This document shows positions 56,107 to 64,000 of a stretch of DNA of 64,000 nucleotides, in pieces. Within the stretch, counting starts at the first letter, position 1. Each line of letters opens with the position of its first letter. The DNA is from Candidatus Pelagibacter sp. (GTDB lineage: Bacteria > Pseudomonadota > Alphaproteobacteria > Pelagibacterales > Pelagibacteraceae), in contig JAOOBT010000001.1 of NCBI GenBank assembly GCA_028404615.1, positions 124,001 through 188,000 on the forward strand, read 5' to 3'. The notes beneath the pieces are model-generated. The model ran no database searches. It saw only the letters and a list, made by a program, of their open reading frames with translations, and was not told the DNA's origin. The translations under genes and the position numbers were made by a program.

Positions 56107-56393
56107 AGTCAGTTTTAATACTATTTGATAATGTAATTACTCTTTACATTTGGATATTAATCATCAACGCAGTTATAAGTTGGTTAGTTGCATTTAACAT
56201 TTTAAACACTGGAAATAGGTTTGTTTATGCAGTTCTTGATTTCTCTTACAGATTAACTGCTCCACCTTTAAACTATATAAGAAGATTTCTGCCCAACTTA
56301 GGTTCGATAGATATTTCTCCTGTGATATTAATTTTAGCACTAATGTTTTTAAGAAATTTTATTTTTGAAATGTTTGCTCCAAGTTTATTTTAA
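56103..56393 (+). CDS. yggT: YggT family protein
   Basis: A 96-residue inner-membrane protein with two helices around LTAPPLNYIRRFLPNLGSID, the YggT hallmark (PxxxxxRxxLP-x-x-G-x-x-D). Implicated in osmotic or cell-shape functions in other bacteria; here it stands between mscS and folD. Confidence 0.93.
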   Translation: MKSVLILFDNVITLYIWILIINAVISWLVAFNILNTGNRFVYAVLDFSYRLTAPPLNYIRRFLPNLGSIDISPVILILALMFLRNFIFEMFAPSLF

Positions 56394-57232
56394 TGATGAT
56401 TATTGATGGAAAAAAAGAAGCTGAAATTTTAAGACAAGAGATTAAAAAAGAAATAGAGTTATTAAAATCTAAAGATAATAAAGTTCCTGGATTAACCGTC
56501 ATATTAATTGGTGATTTTGCGCCAAGCCAGATTTACGTAAAGAATAAAGAAAAAAGCGCCAAAGAGGTAGGAATTAATTCAAATGTTGTCAGATACTCAA
56601 AAGAAGTTAAAGAAGAAGAAGTTTTAAAAAAGATTGAAGATCTAAATAATGATATTGATGTTTCCGGTATACTAGTTCAATTACCTTTGCCTTCTCAAAT
56701 TAATAAAGAAAAAATTATAAACGCTGTAAGTCCTAGAAAAGATGTAGATGGATTTCATCCTATGAATGTTGGCAACCTTTCATCTGGACATAATGCTTTA
56801 GTTCCTTGCACGCCTTTAGGATGCTTGTATTTAATAAAAAAAGTCGAAAAAAATTTATCAGGAAAACATGCGGTTATAATTGGTAGATCAAATTTAAATG
56901 GTAAACCTATGGCTCAATTACTTTTAAAAGAAAATTGTACGGTTACAATTGTTCACTCAAAAACGAAAGATTTAAAACAAGAGTGTTTAAAGGCTGATAT
57001 CCTAGTTGTTGCGGTTGGGGTAGCTAAATTAGTAAAAGAAGATTGGGTAAAAAAAAACTCAATAGTTATTGATGTAGGAATAAATAAAGTGGGAAATAAA
57101 ATTGTAGGGGATGTTGATTTTGAAGCTGTAAAAGAAAAATCCAAAGCTATAACCCCGGTTCCTGGTGGAGTAGGACCAATGACTATTGCTTGTTTGCTAA
57201 AAAATACCTTGGATTGTTTTAAAGCTCGTTAG
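56393..57232 (+). CDS. folD: Methylenetetrahydrofolate dehydrogenase/cyclohydrolase
   Basis: One-carbon enzyme, 279 residues. PGLTVILIGDFAPSQIYVKN with the catalytic Lys region (YVKNKEKSAKEVGI), VQLPLPSQI, KDVDGFHPMNVG, then the NADP loop VIGRSNLNGKPMAQLL, and TPVPGGVGPMTIACL. One-base overlap with yggT; ATGATG start gives two options. It converges on the PsiE-like gene. Confidence 0.97.
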   Translation: MMIIDGKKEAEILRQEIKKEIELLKSKDNKVPGLTVILIGDFAPSQIYVKNKEKSAKEVGINSNVVRYSKEVKEEEVLKKIEDLNNDIDVSGILVQLPLPSQINKEKIINAVSPRKDVDGFHPMNVGNLSSGHNALVPCTPLGCLYLIKKVEKNLSGKHAVIIGRSNLNGKPMAQLLLKENCTVTIVHSKTKDLKQECLKADILVVAVGVAKLVKEDWVKKNSIVIDVGINKVGNKIVGDVDFEAVKEKSKAITPVPGGVGPMTIACLLKNTLDCFKAR

Positions 57233-57605
57233 ACTTTGATTTATCAATTTTTAAGTATTTACTATTTCTAAATCTAATTATTACAGTAGCTAGAGCCACA
57301 ATCAATATTGCGACTGATATATAAATTAAATTTGTTGGGTCACTCTCTTTATCTTGCAATATAATAAATCGTGCTAAAGCTGTTATTGCAATCACTAAAG
57401 GATAGGTAATTCTTACCGCTCTTGTTTCCCAATAAGATCTGACTAATCCGATTACTTCTATGTAGATGAACATCAAAAGCAGGTCTGCTAAAGTAATATC
57501 TCTATTTTCATACATTTCTTTCATCTCTAAAAAGAAAGCAATGATCGTTGAGATTAGGACAACTACAACAGCAACTAGCTGAATGTTTCGAATCGAATTG
57601 TTCAT
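57219..57605 (-). CDS. psiE: PsiE-family membrane protein
   Basis: A 128-residue four-helix membrane protein: NIQLVAVVVVLISTIIAFFL, DLLLMFIYIEVIGLVRSYWE, PLVIAITALARFIILQD, and ISVAILIVALATVIIRF. The IEVIG...RSYWE and ARxII blocks are those of phosphate-starvation-inducible PsiE proteins. Role unknown. Convergent with folD, 14-base overlap. Confidence 0.85.
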   Translation of the reverse strand: MNNSIRNIQLVAVVVVLISTIIAFFLEMKEMYENRDITLADLLLMFIYIEVIGLVRSYWETRAVRITYPLVIAITALARFIILQDKESDPTNLIYISVAILIVALATVIIRFRNSKYLKIDKSKSNEL

Positions 57606-57627
57606 TTAATAACTTTGTATCAAAAAT

Positions 57628-58812
57628 TTAACCTTTATTTAACTGTTTAGAATGAAATTTAATAAAATTTTCGACTTTTTTCTTATTAAAAGTTTTATTT
57701 TCTTCAAAAGAAACTTTTTTCATTGAATAGGCTTTGTTTTTTGTATTTCTTGAGAGTATCGTAATATTCCCTTTATATAAGCTCAAAACTATTTCCCCAG
57801 AAACTTGATTTCTTTTTTTATCAATTATCTTTTGAAGTCTAATTCTTTTTTTTGAAAACCAATACCCATTGTAAACTAATTCTGCATACTCTGGCATAAC
57901 TTTCTCTTTATCATGAGTTGTTTTTTTATCTAAAGTCACCGACTCCATCGCTCTATGTGCAATATATAACAAAGTTCCACCTGGTGTTTCGTAAACACCT
58001 CTTGATTTAATACCAATAAATCTATTTTCAACAAGATCTACTCTTCCAACGCCATTTTTCCCAGCAAGAACATTCAATTTATTTAAAAGTTTATCAGGCC
58101 TTAATCTTTTTCCATTTACAGCAATGGGATCACTATTTTTAAACGTAATTTTAACTTTTGTTTTTTTATTTGGAGCTTTCTCTGGTGAAATTGTTCTTTG
58201 AAAAATAAATTCTGGTGCAGAATTTTTTGGATTTTCTAGAACCTTACCCTCAGTAGAAGTATGAAAAATATTATCATCAACAGAGAAAGGTGGAGCACCT
58301 TTTTTGTCTTTAGGAATTAGAATATTATTTTTTTTTGCATATTTAATTAAGTCTGCTCTAGATTGTAATTTCCACTCTCTCCAAGGCGCAATAGTTTTTA
58401 TTTTTTTTCCACCAAAAAAAGCATAACCCAGTTCAAATCTAACCTGATCGTTGCCTTTACCTGTAGCTCCATGAGATACTGCGTAAGCCTTAAATTTTTT
58501 TGCAATGGCAATTTGTCTTTTGGCTATTAAAGGTCTGGCAATTGAAGTGCCAAGTAAATAAATACCTTCATAAACAGCATGTGCTCTAATCATGGGAAAA
58601 ACGTAATCTTTTACAAAGATATTTTTTAAATCTTCGATTATTATATTTTTTACTCCAAGACGTTTTGCGTTAGCTATAATTTTTTTTCTATCAATTTCTT
58701 GACCGATGTCCGAAGTGTAGGCAATTACTTCTGCTTTATAATTTTCTTGCAACCATCTTAAAATAATTGAAGTATCTAGTCCGCCAGAATAGGCTAATAC
58801 AATTTTTTTCAT
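57628..58812 (-). CDS. argG: Argininosuccinate synthase
   Basis: ATP-dependent ligation of citrulline and aspartate; 394 residues. KKIVLAYSGGLDTSIILRWL is the PP-loop, SHGATGKGNDQVRFE the central block, and ENRFIGIKSRGVYETPGG the C-terminal one. Full length. It begins directly after the IalB-like gene. Confidence 0.97.
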   Translation of the reverse strand: MKKIVLAYSGGLDTSIILRWLQENYKAEVIAYTSDIGQEIDRKKIIANAKRLGVKNIIIEDLKNIFVKDYVFPMIRAHAVYEGIYLLGTSIARPLIAKRQIAIAKKFKAYAVSHGATGKGNDQVRFELGYAFFGGKKIKTIAPWREWKLQSRADLIKYAKKNNILIPKDKKGAPPFSVDDNIFHTSTEGKVLENPKNSAPEFIFQRTISPEKAPNKKTKVKITFKNSDPIAVNGKRLRPDKLLNKLNVLAGKNGVGRVDLVENRFIGIKSRGVYETPGGTLLYIAHRAMESVTLDKKTTHDKEKVMPEYAELVYNGYWFSKKRIRLQKIIDKKRNQVSGEIVLSLYKGNITILSRNTKNKAYSMKKVSFEENKTFNKKKVENFIKFHSKQLNKG

Positions 58813-59313
58813 TTACCCGCAGGTTTTTTTTGCAGTGTTATACGCTTTTGTAAAACCCATCATTGAATAATGATCAGTAGTTTCAGCACCTTTGATCGTT
58901 CTGGCTTTAACAATAAGATTTGTTGCTCTTTTCATTAATTTGATAAAATTTTTTTCCTCCTGGTCATCTAATAACCAAGCGAAATTTTTTTGAGAAAAAA
59001 AAGAGTATCTTTTTTTTCCTGAGCTAGCAGTAACGGTTGAGCTTTTATAGTCGTGGCCACTTGTAATGCTAACTTCATCTTTAATATTCTCGCCAGGTCT
59101 AAAAGTCACAAACAACTTAGATTGCTCCCTTTGAATTGCTCCTGGAGCTCTCTTTGTAGGAATAGTTTGAGCAAAGCAAATTTTACCTTTGTCTGTTTCA
59201 GCAATAAAACTTTCCCAATTTTTATATTTACCAGTTGACCTAGGCGTATTTGCAAACGCGTTAAAAGAAAAGATTACAAGAATAATTACAATAAAAAATT
59301 TTTTAACCACCAT
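58813..59313 (-). CDS. IalB (invasion-associated locus B) family secreted protein
   Basis: A 166-residue exported protein with signal peptide VKKFFIVIILVIFSFNAFA. The pattern W...F.AETD.GKICFAQTIP and SFFSQKNFAWLLDD, with KTKTCG-like ending KKTCG, matches alphaproteobacterial IalB proteins. In Bartonella the family affects invasion; in a free-living cell the role is unknown, presumably envelope-related. It abuts argG with no spacer. Confidence 0.82.
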   Translation of the reverse strand: MVVKKFFIVIILVIFSFNAFANTPRSTGKYKNWESFIAETDKGKICFAQTIPTKRAPGAIQREQSKLFVTFRPGENIKDEVSITSGHDYKSSTVTASSGKKRYSFFSQKNFAWLLDDQEEKNFIKLMKRATNLIVKARTIKGAETTDHYSMMGFTKAYNTAKKTCG

Positions 59314-59354
59314 AATTCGTTTTTATACTAAATTAATCTGATTTCAACGTTGGA

Positions 59355-60392
59355 TTAAGGTGATGGATTAGGGTTGTTGTTATGGATTTCATTTACTTTA
59401 TCCATCATCTCATCTGTAAATTCTATATTTATACTCTCAACATTCTCTTTTAATTGTTCCATAGTTGTTGCTCCAATAATATTGCTTGTTACAAATGGTC
59501 TAGAATTAACAAAAGATTGAGCTAACTGAACCATTGTCAGATTAAAATCCTGGGCAAGTTTAAAATATTTATCATATGCTTGCATTGCTAAAGGATTTAA
59601 ATGTCTTTCCCAACCTTTGAAGAGTGCCATTCTTGAATCTTTAGGCATTTTACCATTCCTATATTTGCCAGATAATCCTCCAGCTGCGAGAGGGTAATAA
59701 ACAAGTAATCCACATTTCTCCCTAATAGAAATTTCTGACATACCTATTTCATAAGTTCTGTTAACTAAATTATATGGATTTTGCACTGACATCATCCTTG
59801 GAGCACCTTTATTTTTTGATATTTCAAGATACCTAGATAAACCATAAGGCGTTTCATTAGACATACCGATATGCCTGATCTTCCCGCTTTTTATAAATTT
59901 TTCTAATGCTTCAAGTATGCTTTCAAAACTATTCCAATTTCCTTCTTTATTATTGAACAGATAATCCCTTCTTCCAAAAAAATTAGTTGAACGTTCTGGC
60001 CAATGTAATTGGTATAAGTCAATATAATCTGTTTTTAATCTTTTTAAACTACCATCAATAGCTTCACCAATTTTCTTCTCATCAAAATTATTACCTCCAC
60101 CTCTTATCCAGTTACATCCTGGCCCAGCAACTTTAGAAGCTAAAATAATTTTATCTCTATTTTTCCTTTTTTCGAACCAATTGCCGATCATCATCTCAGT
60201 TTTACCGTAAGAGTCAGAAGTTGGAGGTACAGAGTAAATTTCTGCAGTATCAAAGAAATTTATTCCTTGTGATATCGCGTAGTCCATCTGCTCAAAAGCA
60301 TCTTTTTCAGTATTCTGAGTTCCCCATGTCATTGTGCCGAGGCAAATTAAACTCACATCAATATCTGTGGTTCCAAGTTTTTTAAATTTCAT
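59355..60392 (-). CDS. Aldo/keto reductase
   Basis: NADPH-dependent oxidoreductase of the Tas/AKR type; 345 residues. LGTTDIDVSLICLGTMTWGT, catalytic Asp/Tyr in FFDTAEIYSVPP, Lys in ILASKVAGPG, His in LYQLHWPER. NIIGATTMEQLKENVESIN binds the cofactor. Substrate unknown. Confidence 0.93.
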   Translation of the reverse strand: MKFKKLGTTDIDVSLICLGTMTWGTQNTEKDAFEQMDYAISQGINFFDTAEIYSVPPTSDSYGKTEMMIGNWFEKRKNRDKIILASKVAGPGCNWIRGGGNNFDEKKIGEAIDGSLKRLKTDYIDLYQLHWPERSTNFFGRRDYLFNNKEGNWNSFESILEALEKFIKSGKIRHIGMSNETPYGLSRYLEISKNKGAPRMMSVQNPYNLVNRTYEIGMSEISIREKCGLLVYYPLAAGGLSGKYRNGKMPKDSRMALFKGWERHLNPLAMQAYDKYFKLAQDFNLTMVQLAQSFVNSRPFVTSNIIGATTMEQLKENVESINIEFTDEMMDKVNEIHNNNPNPSP

Positions 60393-60470
60393 AAAAATTA
60401 ATATTTATGGCTCTTTTTTAGGTCAATTTTTGACTATTGAAAAGTTTTTAAAAAAACATATATATAAAGA

Positions 60471-61223
60471 ATGGAATTTAACAAACAAACATCAACAGTA
60501 AGATCATCAGCTTCTGATGCAATTATAGATCAGGGCTTACGTTCTTATATGCTTAAAGTCTATAACTACATGGCTTCTGGTGTTTTATTGACAGGTTTTA
60601 TAGCTCTAGCATTTTTTAAAATGGCTGTTGTAACTTCAAGCGAAGGACAGATCATTGGTTTAACAAACTTTGGAAATTCAATTTACGCTTCTGGGCTTAA
60701 ATGGGTGATCATGTTAGCCCCTCTAGCAGTAGTTTTTTATATGAGCTTTGGAATTGCAAAAATGTCAGCATCAAAAGCACAAACCACTTTTTGGATTTTT
60801 GCAGCACTGATGGGCGCTTCTCTTTCATCAATATTTTTGATGTACACTGGAACAAGTATAACTAGAGTTTTCTTCATAACTGCTGGAACATTTGGTGCAA
60901 TGAGTATTTATGGTTACACCACTAAAAGGGATCTGACCAAGCTAGGATCTTTTTTAATGATGGGCCTTTTTGGAATTATAATAGCTTCACTTGTTAATAT
61001 TTTTATGAAATCTACAATGATGTACTTTGTAATTTCTATAATTGGTGTTTTAGTATTCGTAGGCTTAACAGCTTATGACACACAAAAAATAAAGAATATG
61101 TATTTAGTAAGCGATAGCGGAGAAATGATCGGTAAAAAAGCTGTCATGGGAGCGCTAACATTGTACTTAGACTTTATTAATTTATTTATAATGCTTTTAA
61201 GACTTTTCGGTCAAAGAAGATAA
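60471..61223 (+). CDS. Bax inhibitor-1 / YccA family membrane protein
   Basis: A 250-residue protein with seven helices. DQGLRSYMLKVYNYMASGVL, then GMSIYGYTTKRDLT-like text and the C-terminal block LTAYDTQKIKNMY, all family signals (BI1). Probably an ion (Ca2+/H+) leak channel or protease modulator. TTGAAA at 60437-60442 and ATATAT at 60460-60465 suggest a promoter whose transcript starts at or near the ATG, i.e. with little or no leader. Confidence 0.93.
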   Translation: MEFNKQTSTVRSSASDAIIDQGLRSYMLKVYNYMASGVLLTGFIALAFFKMAVVTSSEGQIIGLTNFGNSIYASGLKWVIMLAPLAVVFYMSFGIAKMSASKAQTTFWIFAALMGASLSSIFLMYTGTSITRVFFITAGTFGAMSIYGYTTKRDLTKLGSFLMMGLFGIIIASLVNIFMKSTMMYFVISIIGVLVFVGLTAYDTQKIKNMYLVSDSGEMIGKKAVMGALTLYLDFINLFIMLLRLFGQRR

Positions 61224-61571
61224 TTATTTTACTAATCTTAATTTATTCCAACTAGTTTTATCTATTAGCTGATTCAAATTTTCTGATTTTTTTATAACAA
61301 TACCATTTTTGTCCTTAATTAGATATTTTTCATTAAAATATTTAGGTTTTAAATTTTTTGAAATTTTCAGCACTGGTTTCTCGGATGCTCTTTGAAATAC
61401 ATTAAATGACACTTCTTTTATTCCAGCAGTAAAAGAATAATCTTTCCAAGAACCGTTTGATACCATTTTTGCATATAAATTAAGTATACTTTGTAATTCT
61501 TTTTTAATAAAAAATTTTTCCTTTTCTTTTTGTTGAGTAGTATTATTTACTACTAATTTAATTTTACTCAT
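61224..61571 (-). CDS. DUF2794 protein
   Basis: A 115-residue alphaproteobacterial protein. FFIKKELQSILNLYAKMVSN, GSWKDYSFTAG, VSFNVFQRASEKPVLKISK match DUF2794. Function unknown. It overlaps yciB by four bases and abuts the BI-1 gene stop. Confidence 0.88.
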   Translation of the reverse strand: MSKIKLVVNNTTQQKEKEKFFIKKELQSILNLYAKMVSNGSWKDYSFTAGIKEVSFNVFQRASEKPVLKISKNLKPKYFNEKYLIKDKNGIVIKKSENLNQLIDKTSWNKLRLVK

Positions 61572-62113
61572 ATTTTATGTTTATTAATTAAAGGCACTTG
61601 CATTGCAGTAAATATTATCGTTATAGGCAACATTCCCCAAACTTTAAAATTTACCCATGTCGTTTCAGGTTGCGTACGCCAAACAATTTCATTTAATAAA
61701 GCTAAAAATATAAAAAAATATGCCCATCTCGAATTAAGCTTTCCCCATCCCTCTTCATTAAGTTGAAAAGCTGTTTGTAAAAAGAATTTTAAGAAGTTTT
61801 TATTAAAAAAGAATTTACTAATAAGAAGTATGGCTGCAAATAATAAATTTACTATTGTAGGTTTCATGTAAATAAAGATTGGATTATTAAAATACAAAGT
61901 AAGACCCCCAAATAATGAAATTACAATTGCGCCCACAAGTGGCACATATGGAACTTTTTTTTCTATAAAATACATTATCGCAACGGCGATTAATGTTGAA
62001 ATGATTAACGGAGGGATAGCAGCAGATAAGTTGTTTCCACTTTTATAGTAGATAGTGAAAAAGATTAATAAGGGCCCAAAGTCTGTAATAAATTTTAAAA
62101 ATGACTTATTCAC
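61568..62113 (-). CDS. yciB: Intracellular septation protein A family (YciB)
   Basis: A 181-residue membrane protein with five or six helices. FLKFITDFGPLLIFFTIYYK is the family start; VPLVGAIVISLFGGLTLYFN, KPTIVNLLFAAILL and LNEIVWRTQPETTWVNFKVW follow. Connected to septation and envelope maintenance in other bacteria. DUF2794 is a usual neighbour. Confidence 0.93.
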   Translation of the reverse strand: MNKSFLKFITDFGPLLIFFTIYYKSGNNLSAAIPPLIISTLIAVAIMYFIEKKVPYVPLVGAIVISLFGGLTLYFNNPIFIYMKPTIVNLLFAAILLISKFFFNKNFLKFFLQTAFQLNEEGWGKLNSRWAYFFIFLALLNEIVWRTQPETTWVNFKVWGMLPITIIFTAMQVPLINKHKI

Positions 62114-62189
62114 AAATAGTTTTTAGCACATTATAAAATTATAATAAATTAGATATTGATTTCTCCAAAAAAATTACTAACTATCACGA

Positions 62190-62513
62190 ATGGCAATAAG
62201 TAATACAGCTAAATTTTCTATAGGTGAGGTCGTGAAGCATAGACATTTTGATTTTAGAGGAGTGATTTATGATGTCGATTTCGAATTTAACAACTCTGAG
62301 GAATGGTATCAATCTATTCCTAAAGAGGTAAGACCAAGAAAAGATCAACCTTTTTATCATCTATTAGCAGAGAGCAATGACGTAACTTATGAAGCTTATG
62401 TATCAGAACAAAACCTTCTTTTAGACCAGTCCAAAAAACCAGTTAAGCATCCATTAATTGAAGAGATCTTTTCTGGAAAAAAAGGCTCAAGTTATCTTAA
62501 AATTTCTAATTAA
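62190..62513 (+). CDS. hspQ: Heat-shock protein HspQ
   Basis: A 107-residue hemimethylated-DNA-binding/HspQ-type protein. KFSIGEVVKHRHFDFRGVIY, then WYQSIPKEVRPRKDQPFYHL and YEAYVSEQNLLLD. In E. coli HspQ (YccV) affects DnaA stability and Lon specificity; here this is interesting next to an origin-bearing region but no direct link is shown. Confidence 0.93.
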   Translation: MAISNTAKFSIGEVVKHRHFDFRGVIYDVDFEFNNSEEWYQSIPKEVRPRKDQPFYHLLAESNDVTYEAYVSEQNLLLDQSKKPVKHPLIEEIFSGKKGSSYLKISN

Positions 62514-62586
62514 TTTTAATTGCCTAAAATTTAACAATTTTTATTCAAATCCCCGACACAGAGAAATTGTAATTTCGTAATGTTTA

Positions 62587-62641
62587 GCCCAATTGAGAAT
62601 ATATTTCTTTAGTTATACTCCCTCCTATTTCTCAGTTGGGC
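62587..62641 (+). ncRNA. Structured leader or small RNA upstream of ccmC
   Basis: GCCCAATTGAGAA (62587-62599) and TTCTCAGTTGGGC (62629-62641) form a 13-pair stem with one G-T wobble around a 29-base loop. The loop has CTCCCTC (62618-62624), complementary at six of seven positions to GAGTGAG (62684-62690) just before the ccmC ATG. No T run follows, so it is not a simple terminator. TATAAT at 62643-62648 lies immediately after. It lies in the 177-base hspQ-ccmC spacer, which has nothing else clear but a small dyad at 62563-62576. Confidence 0.5.
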
Positions 62642-62690
62642 CTATAATGTATCTTCACATGAAAAAAATATTATAGTAGTTAAGAGTGAG

Positions 62691-63398
62691 ATGATTAAAC
62701 TTTTTAATTTTAGCAATATATTTTTCTGGATAGAAAAACTCATTAACTTTATCAGCTCGATTTTTTTTGTTTTTCTTTTAATAGCGCTTTCATTTGCTTT
62801 AATTTTTTCTCCTCCAGATTATTTACAAGGAGACAGTGTAAGAATTATGTATATCCATGTCCCATCGGCTTGGATTAGTTTAGCTTCATTTACATTTATA
62901 GCTTTGTTGTCAATTTTACATTTTTTATTTAAGATTAAAAATCTAAAGCTTGTTATTAAATGTACTGCTCCGATTGGTTTAATGTTTACATGTTTAGCAT
63001 TAGTTACAGGTTCAATATGGGGGCAACCGACTTGGGGAACTTGGTGGGCTTGGGATGCAAGAATAACTTCGATGTCAATTCTAGCTCTTTTTTACATTGT
63101 TTTAATTTTAACTTATAAATTTGTATCAGAAGAGGACAAAGCTAACAAAATTTCAAGTTTTATTGCTATATTAGGTTTAATAAATATACCTATAATTAAA
63201 TATTCAGTTGAATGGTGGAACACTCTTCATCAACCAGCAAGTATTAAGTTATCAGGATCAAGCACAATTCATTCATCTATGTTAACACCGTTATTACTTA
63301 TGTTTTTTGTCTTATTGCTGTATTGTGCGTTAATTTTTCTGATGAAATACAAGACAGAAATCATTAGAATAAAGAAAAAAAACTTGAAAAGATTATGA
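62691..63398 (+). CDS. ccmC: Heme exporter / cytochrome c maturation protein CcmC
   Basis: Membrane protein that loads heme onto CcmE; 235 residues and six helices. The first conserved His is in MYIHVPSAWIS, the WWD heme domain is WGTWWAWDARITS, and the second His is in WWNTLHQPASI. ccmA and ccmB are not in the window; the run is ccmC-ccmD-ccmE. The ribosome-binding region may be covered by the upstream hairpin loop. Confidence 0.97.
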   Translation: MIKLFNFSNIFFWIEKLINFISSIFFVFLLIALSFALIFSPPDYLQGDSVRIMYIHVPSAWISLASFTFIALLSILHFLFKIKNLKLVIKCTAPIGLMFTCLALVTGSIWGQPTWGTWWAWDARITSMSILALFYIVLILTYKFVSEEDKANKISSFIAILGLINIPIIKYSVEWWNTLHQPASIKLSGSSTIHSSMLTPLLLMFFVLLLYCALIFLMKYKTEIIRIKKKNLKRL

Positions 63399-63628
63399 TA
63401 CAAAATTTTTTATTAATGAATGGCTACGGTTTGTTTGTGTGGTCATCTTTTATAATTACTTTTATTGTGTGCGGTCTAGTTTATTACAAAACTTATAAAA
63501 CACTTAAAAAGTATGAGAGAGAGTTTGCAAAAGAGATTAATGAGCTTTCAGCAGAACAAAAGAAATTAGTTGTCGAAAATTCAAAAATAGCTTCACAAGT
63601 CTTATCTTCATATAGCAAAACTATTTAA
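63395..63628 (+). CDS. ccmD: CcmD
   Basis: A 77-residue small membrane protein, one helix YGLFVWSSFIITFIVCGLVY followed by a basic-acidic cytosolic tail. It stabilises CcmC-CcmE contact and helps holo-CcmE release. It overlaps ccmC by four bases. The tail is longer than in many CcmD proteins. Confidence 0.88.
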   Translation: MIQNFLLMNGYGLFVWSSFIITFIVCGLVYYKTYKTLKKYEREFAKEINELSAEQKKLVVENSKIASQVLSSYSKTI

Positions 63629-63636
63629 AGCAGTTA

Positions 63637-64000
63637 ATGCTTAAAAAAAAAGTAAAAAAAAGAGCAACTCTTTTAATTGCTTTGACACTTATTTCGTTAC
63701 TTGCAATTTTTTTTATTTTAATGGGACTTAACAAAAATATTTTATATTTTAAATCTCCCACTGACATAAAAACCAACGAAGATATCAATTTTAATAAAAA
63801 AATAAGAGTTGGGGGAATGGTAAAAAAAAATTCATTAGTAATTGAAGAGAAAGAAATTAAGTTCATAATCACTGATTTTCAAAATGAATTACAAATTAGT
63901 TTTAGCGGAACAGTTCCTAACTTATTTTCAGAAGAAAAAGGTGTTGTAGCAGAGGGAAAACTTCAAGATAAATCATTTTTTATTGCAGACAGAATTCTAG
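63637..64000 (+). CDS. ccmE: CcmE heme chaperone (3' partial)
   Basis: Starts at ATG 63637 and runs off the window end after about 121 codons. KKRATLLIALTLISLLAIFF is the membrane anchor; IRVGGMVKKNS, the OB-fold strand FIITDFQNELQISFSGTVPN, then EEKGVVAEGKL match CcmE. The heme-linking His (usually in LAKHDENY) would lie beyond the window edge. Position after ccmD supports it. Confidence 0.93.
   Translation, partial: MLKKKVKKRATLLIALTLISLLAIFFILMGLNKNILYFKSPTDIKTNEDINFNKKIRVGGMVKKNSLVIEEKEIKFIITDFQNELQISFSGTVPNLFSEEKGVVAEGKLQDKSFFIADRIL

Noticed and set aside
62563..62576. GAAATTGTAATTTC dyad as an operator
   Set aside because: Only six-base AT-rich arms, expected often by chance in such a sequence.
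1..64000. CRISPR arrays, insertion sequences, prophage, rRNA genes
   Set aside because: No regularly spaced repeats, transposase or integrase-like proteins, phage structural genes or rRNA sequences were seen on either strand.

Overview
The window looks like part of the chromosome of a SAR11-type (Candidatus Pelagibacter / Pelagibacterales) alphaproteobacterium. It is strongly AT-rich by eye. Genes are packed with ATGA/GTGA overlaps, no gap exceeds 300 bases, and there is no insertion sequence, prophage or CRISPR. Gene order is classically alphaproteobacterial (grpE-dnaK-dnaJ-dapB, leuS-lptE-holA, parB-parA-rsmG-mnmG-mnmE, secB-dnaQ-coaE-aroE-maf-ppsR, hemE-hemH-hemJ-rho, Tim44-like/Smr genes, DUF2794, DUF3576). 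Genus assignment is inference from composition and gene content.

Layout. 1-5.3 kb: chaperones grpE, dnaK (with a heat-shock type promoter), dnaJ, then a small membrane ORF, dapB and nth. 5.3-8.6 kb: a PfkB kinase, a 35-codon ArfA-like ribosome-rescue ORF, a receiver-degenerate regulator, a YkuD transpeptidase, yggS and a ThiE-like gene. 8.6-9.9 kb: a porin with a strong terminator and operator-like palindromes. 9.9-14.4 kb: DUF3576 lipoprotein, leuS, lptE, holA. 14.4-19.9 kb: parBA, rsmG, mnmG, mnmE, with two parS-like sites inside rsmG. 19.9-31.4 kb: a UbiH-type hydroxylase, ftsK, lolA, GNAT, hinT, hisEFAHB, hslVU, Smr, Tim44-like, fxsA, secB. 31.4-38.9 kb: dnaQ-coaE-aroE-maf-ppsR run leftward and hemE-hemH-hemJ-rho run rightward from a 270-base spacer that is the probable replication origin. 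38.9-44.2 kb: LON-domain gene, tRNA-Gly, PCD/DCoH, purH, heparinase-like, rpe. 44.2-49.8 kb: a Na+/solute symporter pair, an unknown gene, acetyl-CoA synthetase with a very basic N-terminal tail, and an EVE-domain gene. 49.8-52.3 kb: accessory cassette of a C5-cytosine methyltransferase, a PD-(D/E)XK-like nuclease and two unknown small genes. 52.3-62.5 kb: tsaD, hemC, hemD, mscS, yggT, folD, psiE-like, argG, ialB-like, aldo/keto reductase, Bax-inhibitor-1, DUF2794, yciB, hspQ. 62.6 kb to end: a structured leader and ccmC-ccmD-ccmE (cut by the window edge).

How it fits together. Origin, parABS and FtsK are the replication/segregation core, with transcription leaving the origin on both sides. 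Heme synthesis (hemC, D, E, H, J) and cytochrome c maturation (ccmCDE) supply respiration. The symporter pair and Acs form a plausible acetate or other small-carboxylate uptake and activation unit. Protein quality control is dense (GrpE/DnaK/DnaJ, HslUV, SecB, HspQ, possible ArfA). The points most worth a second look are the origin inverted repeat, the parS-like sites, the ArfA-like gene, the Lys/Arg-rich tail on Acs, the methyltransferase-nuclease-EVE run, the tRNA-Gly/phhB junction, and the hairpin upstream of ccmC.
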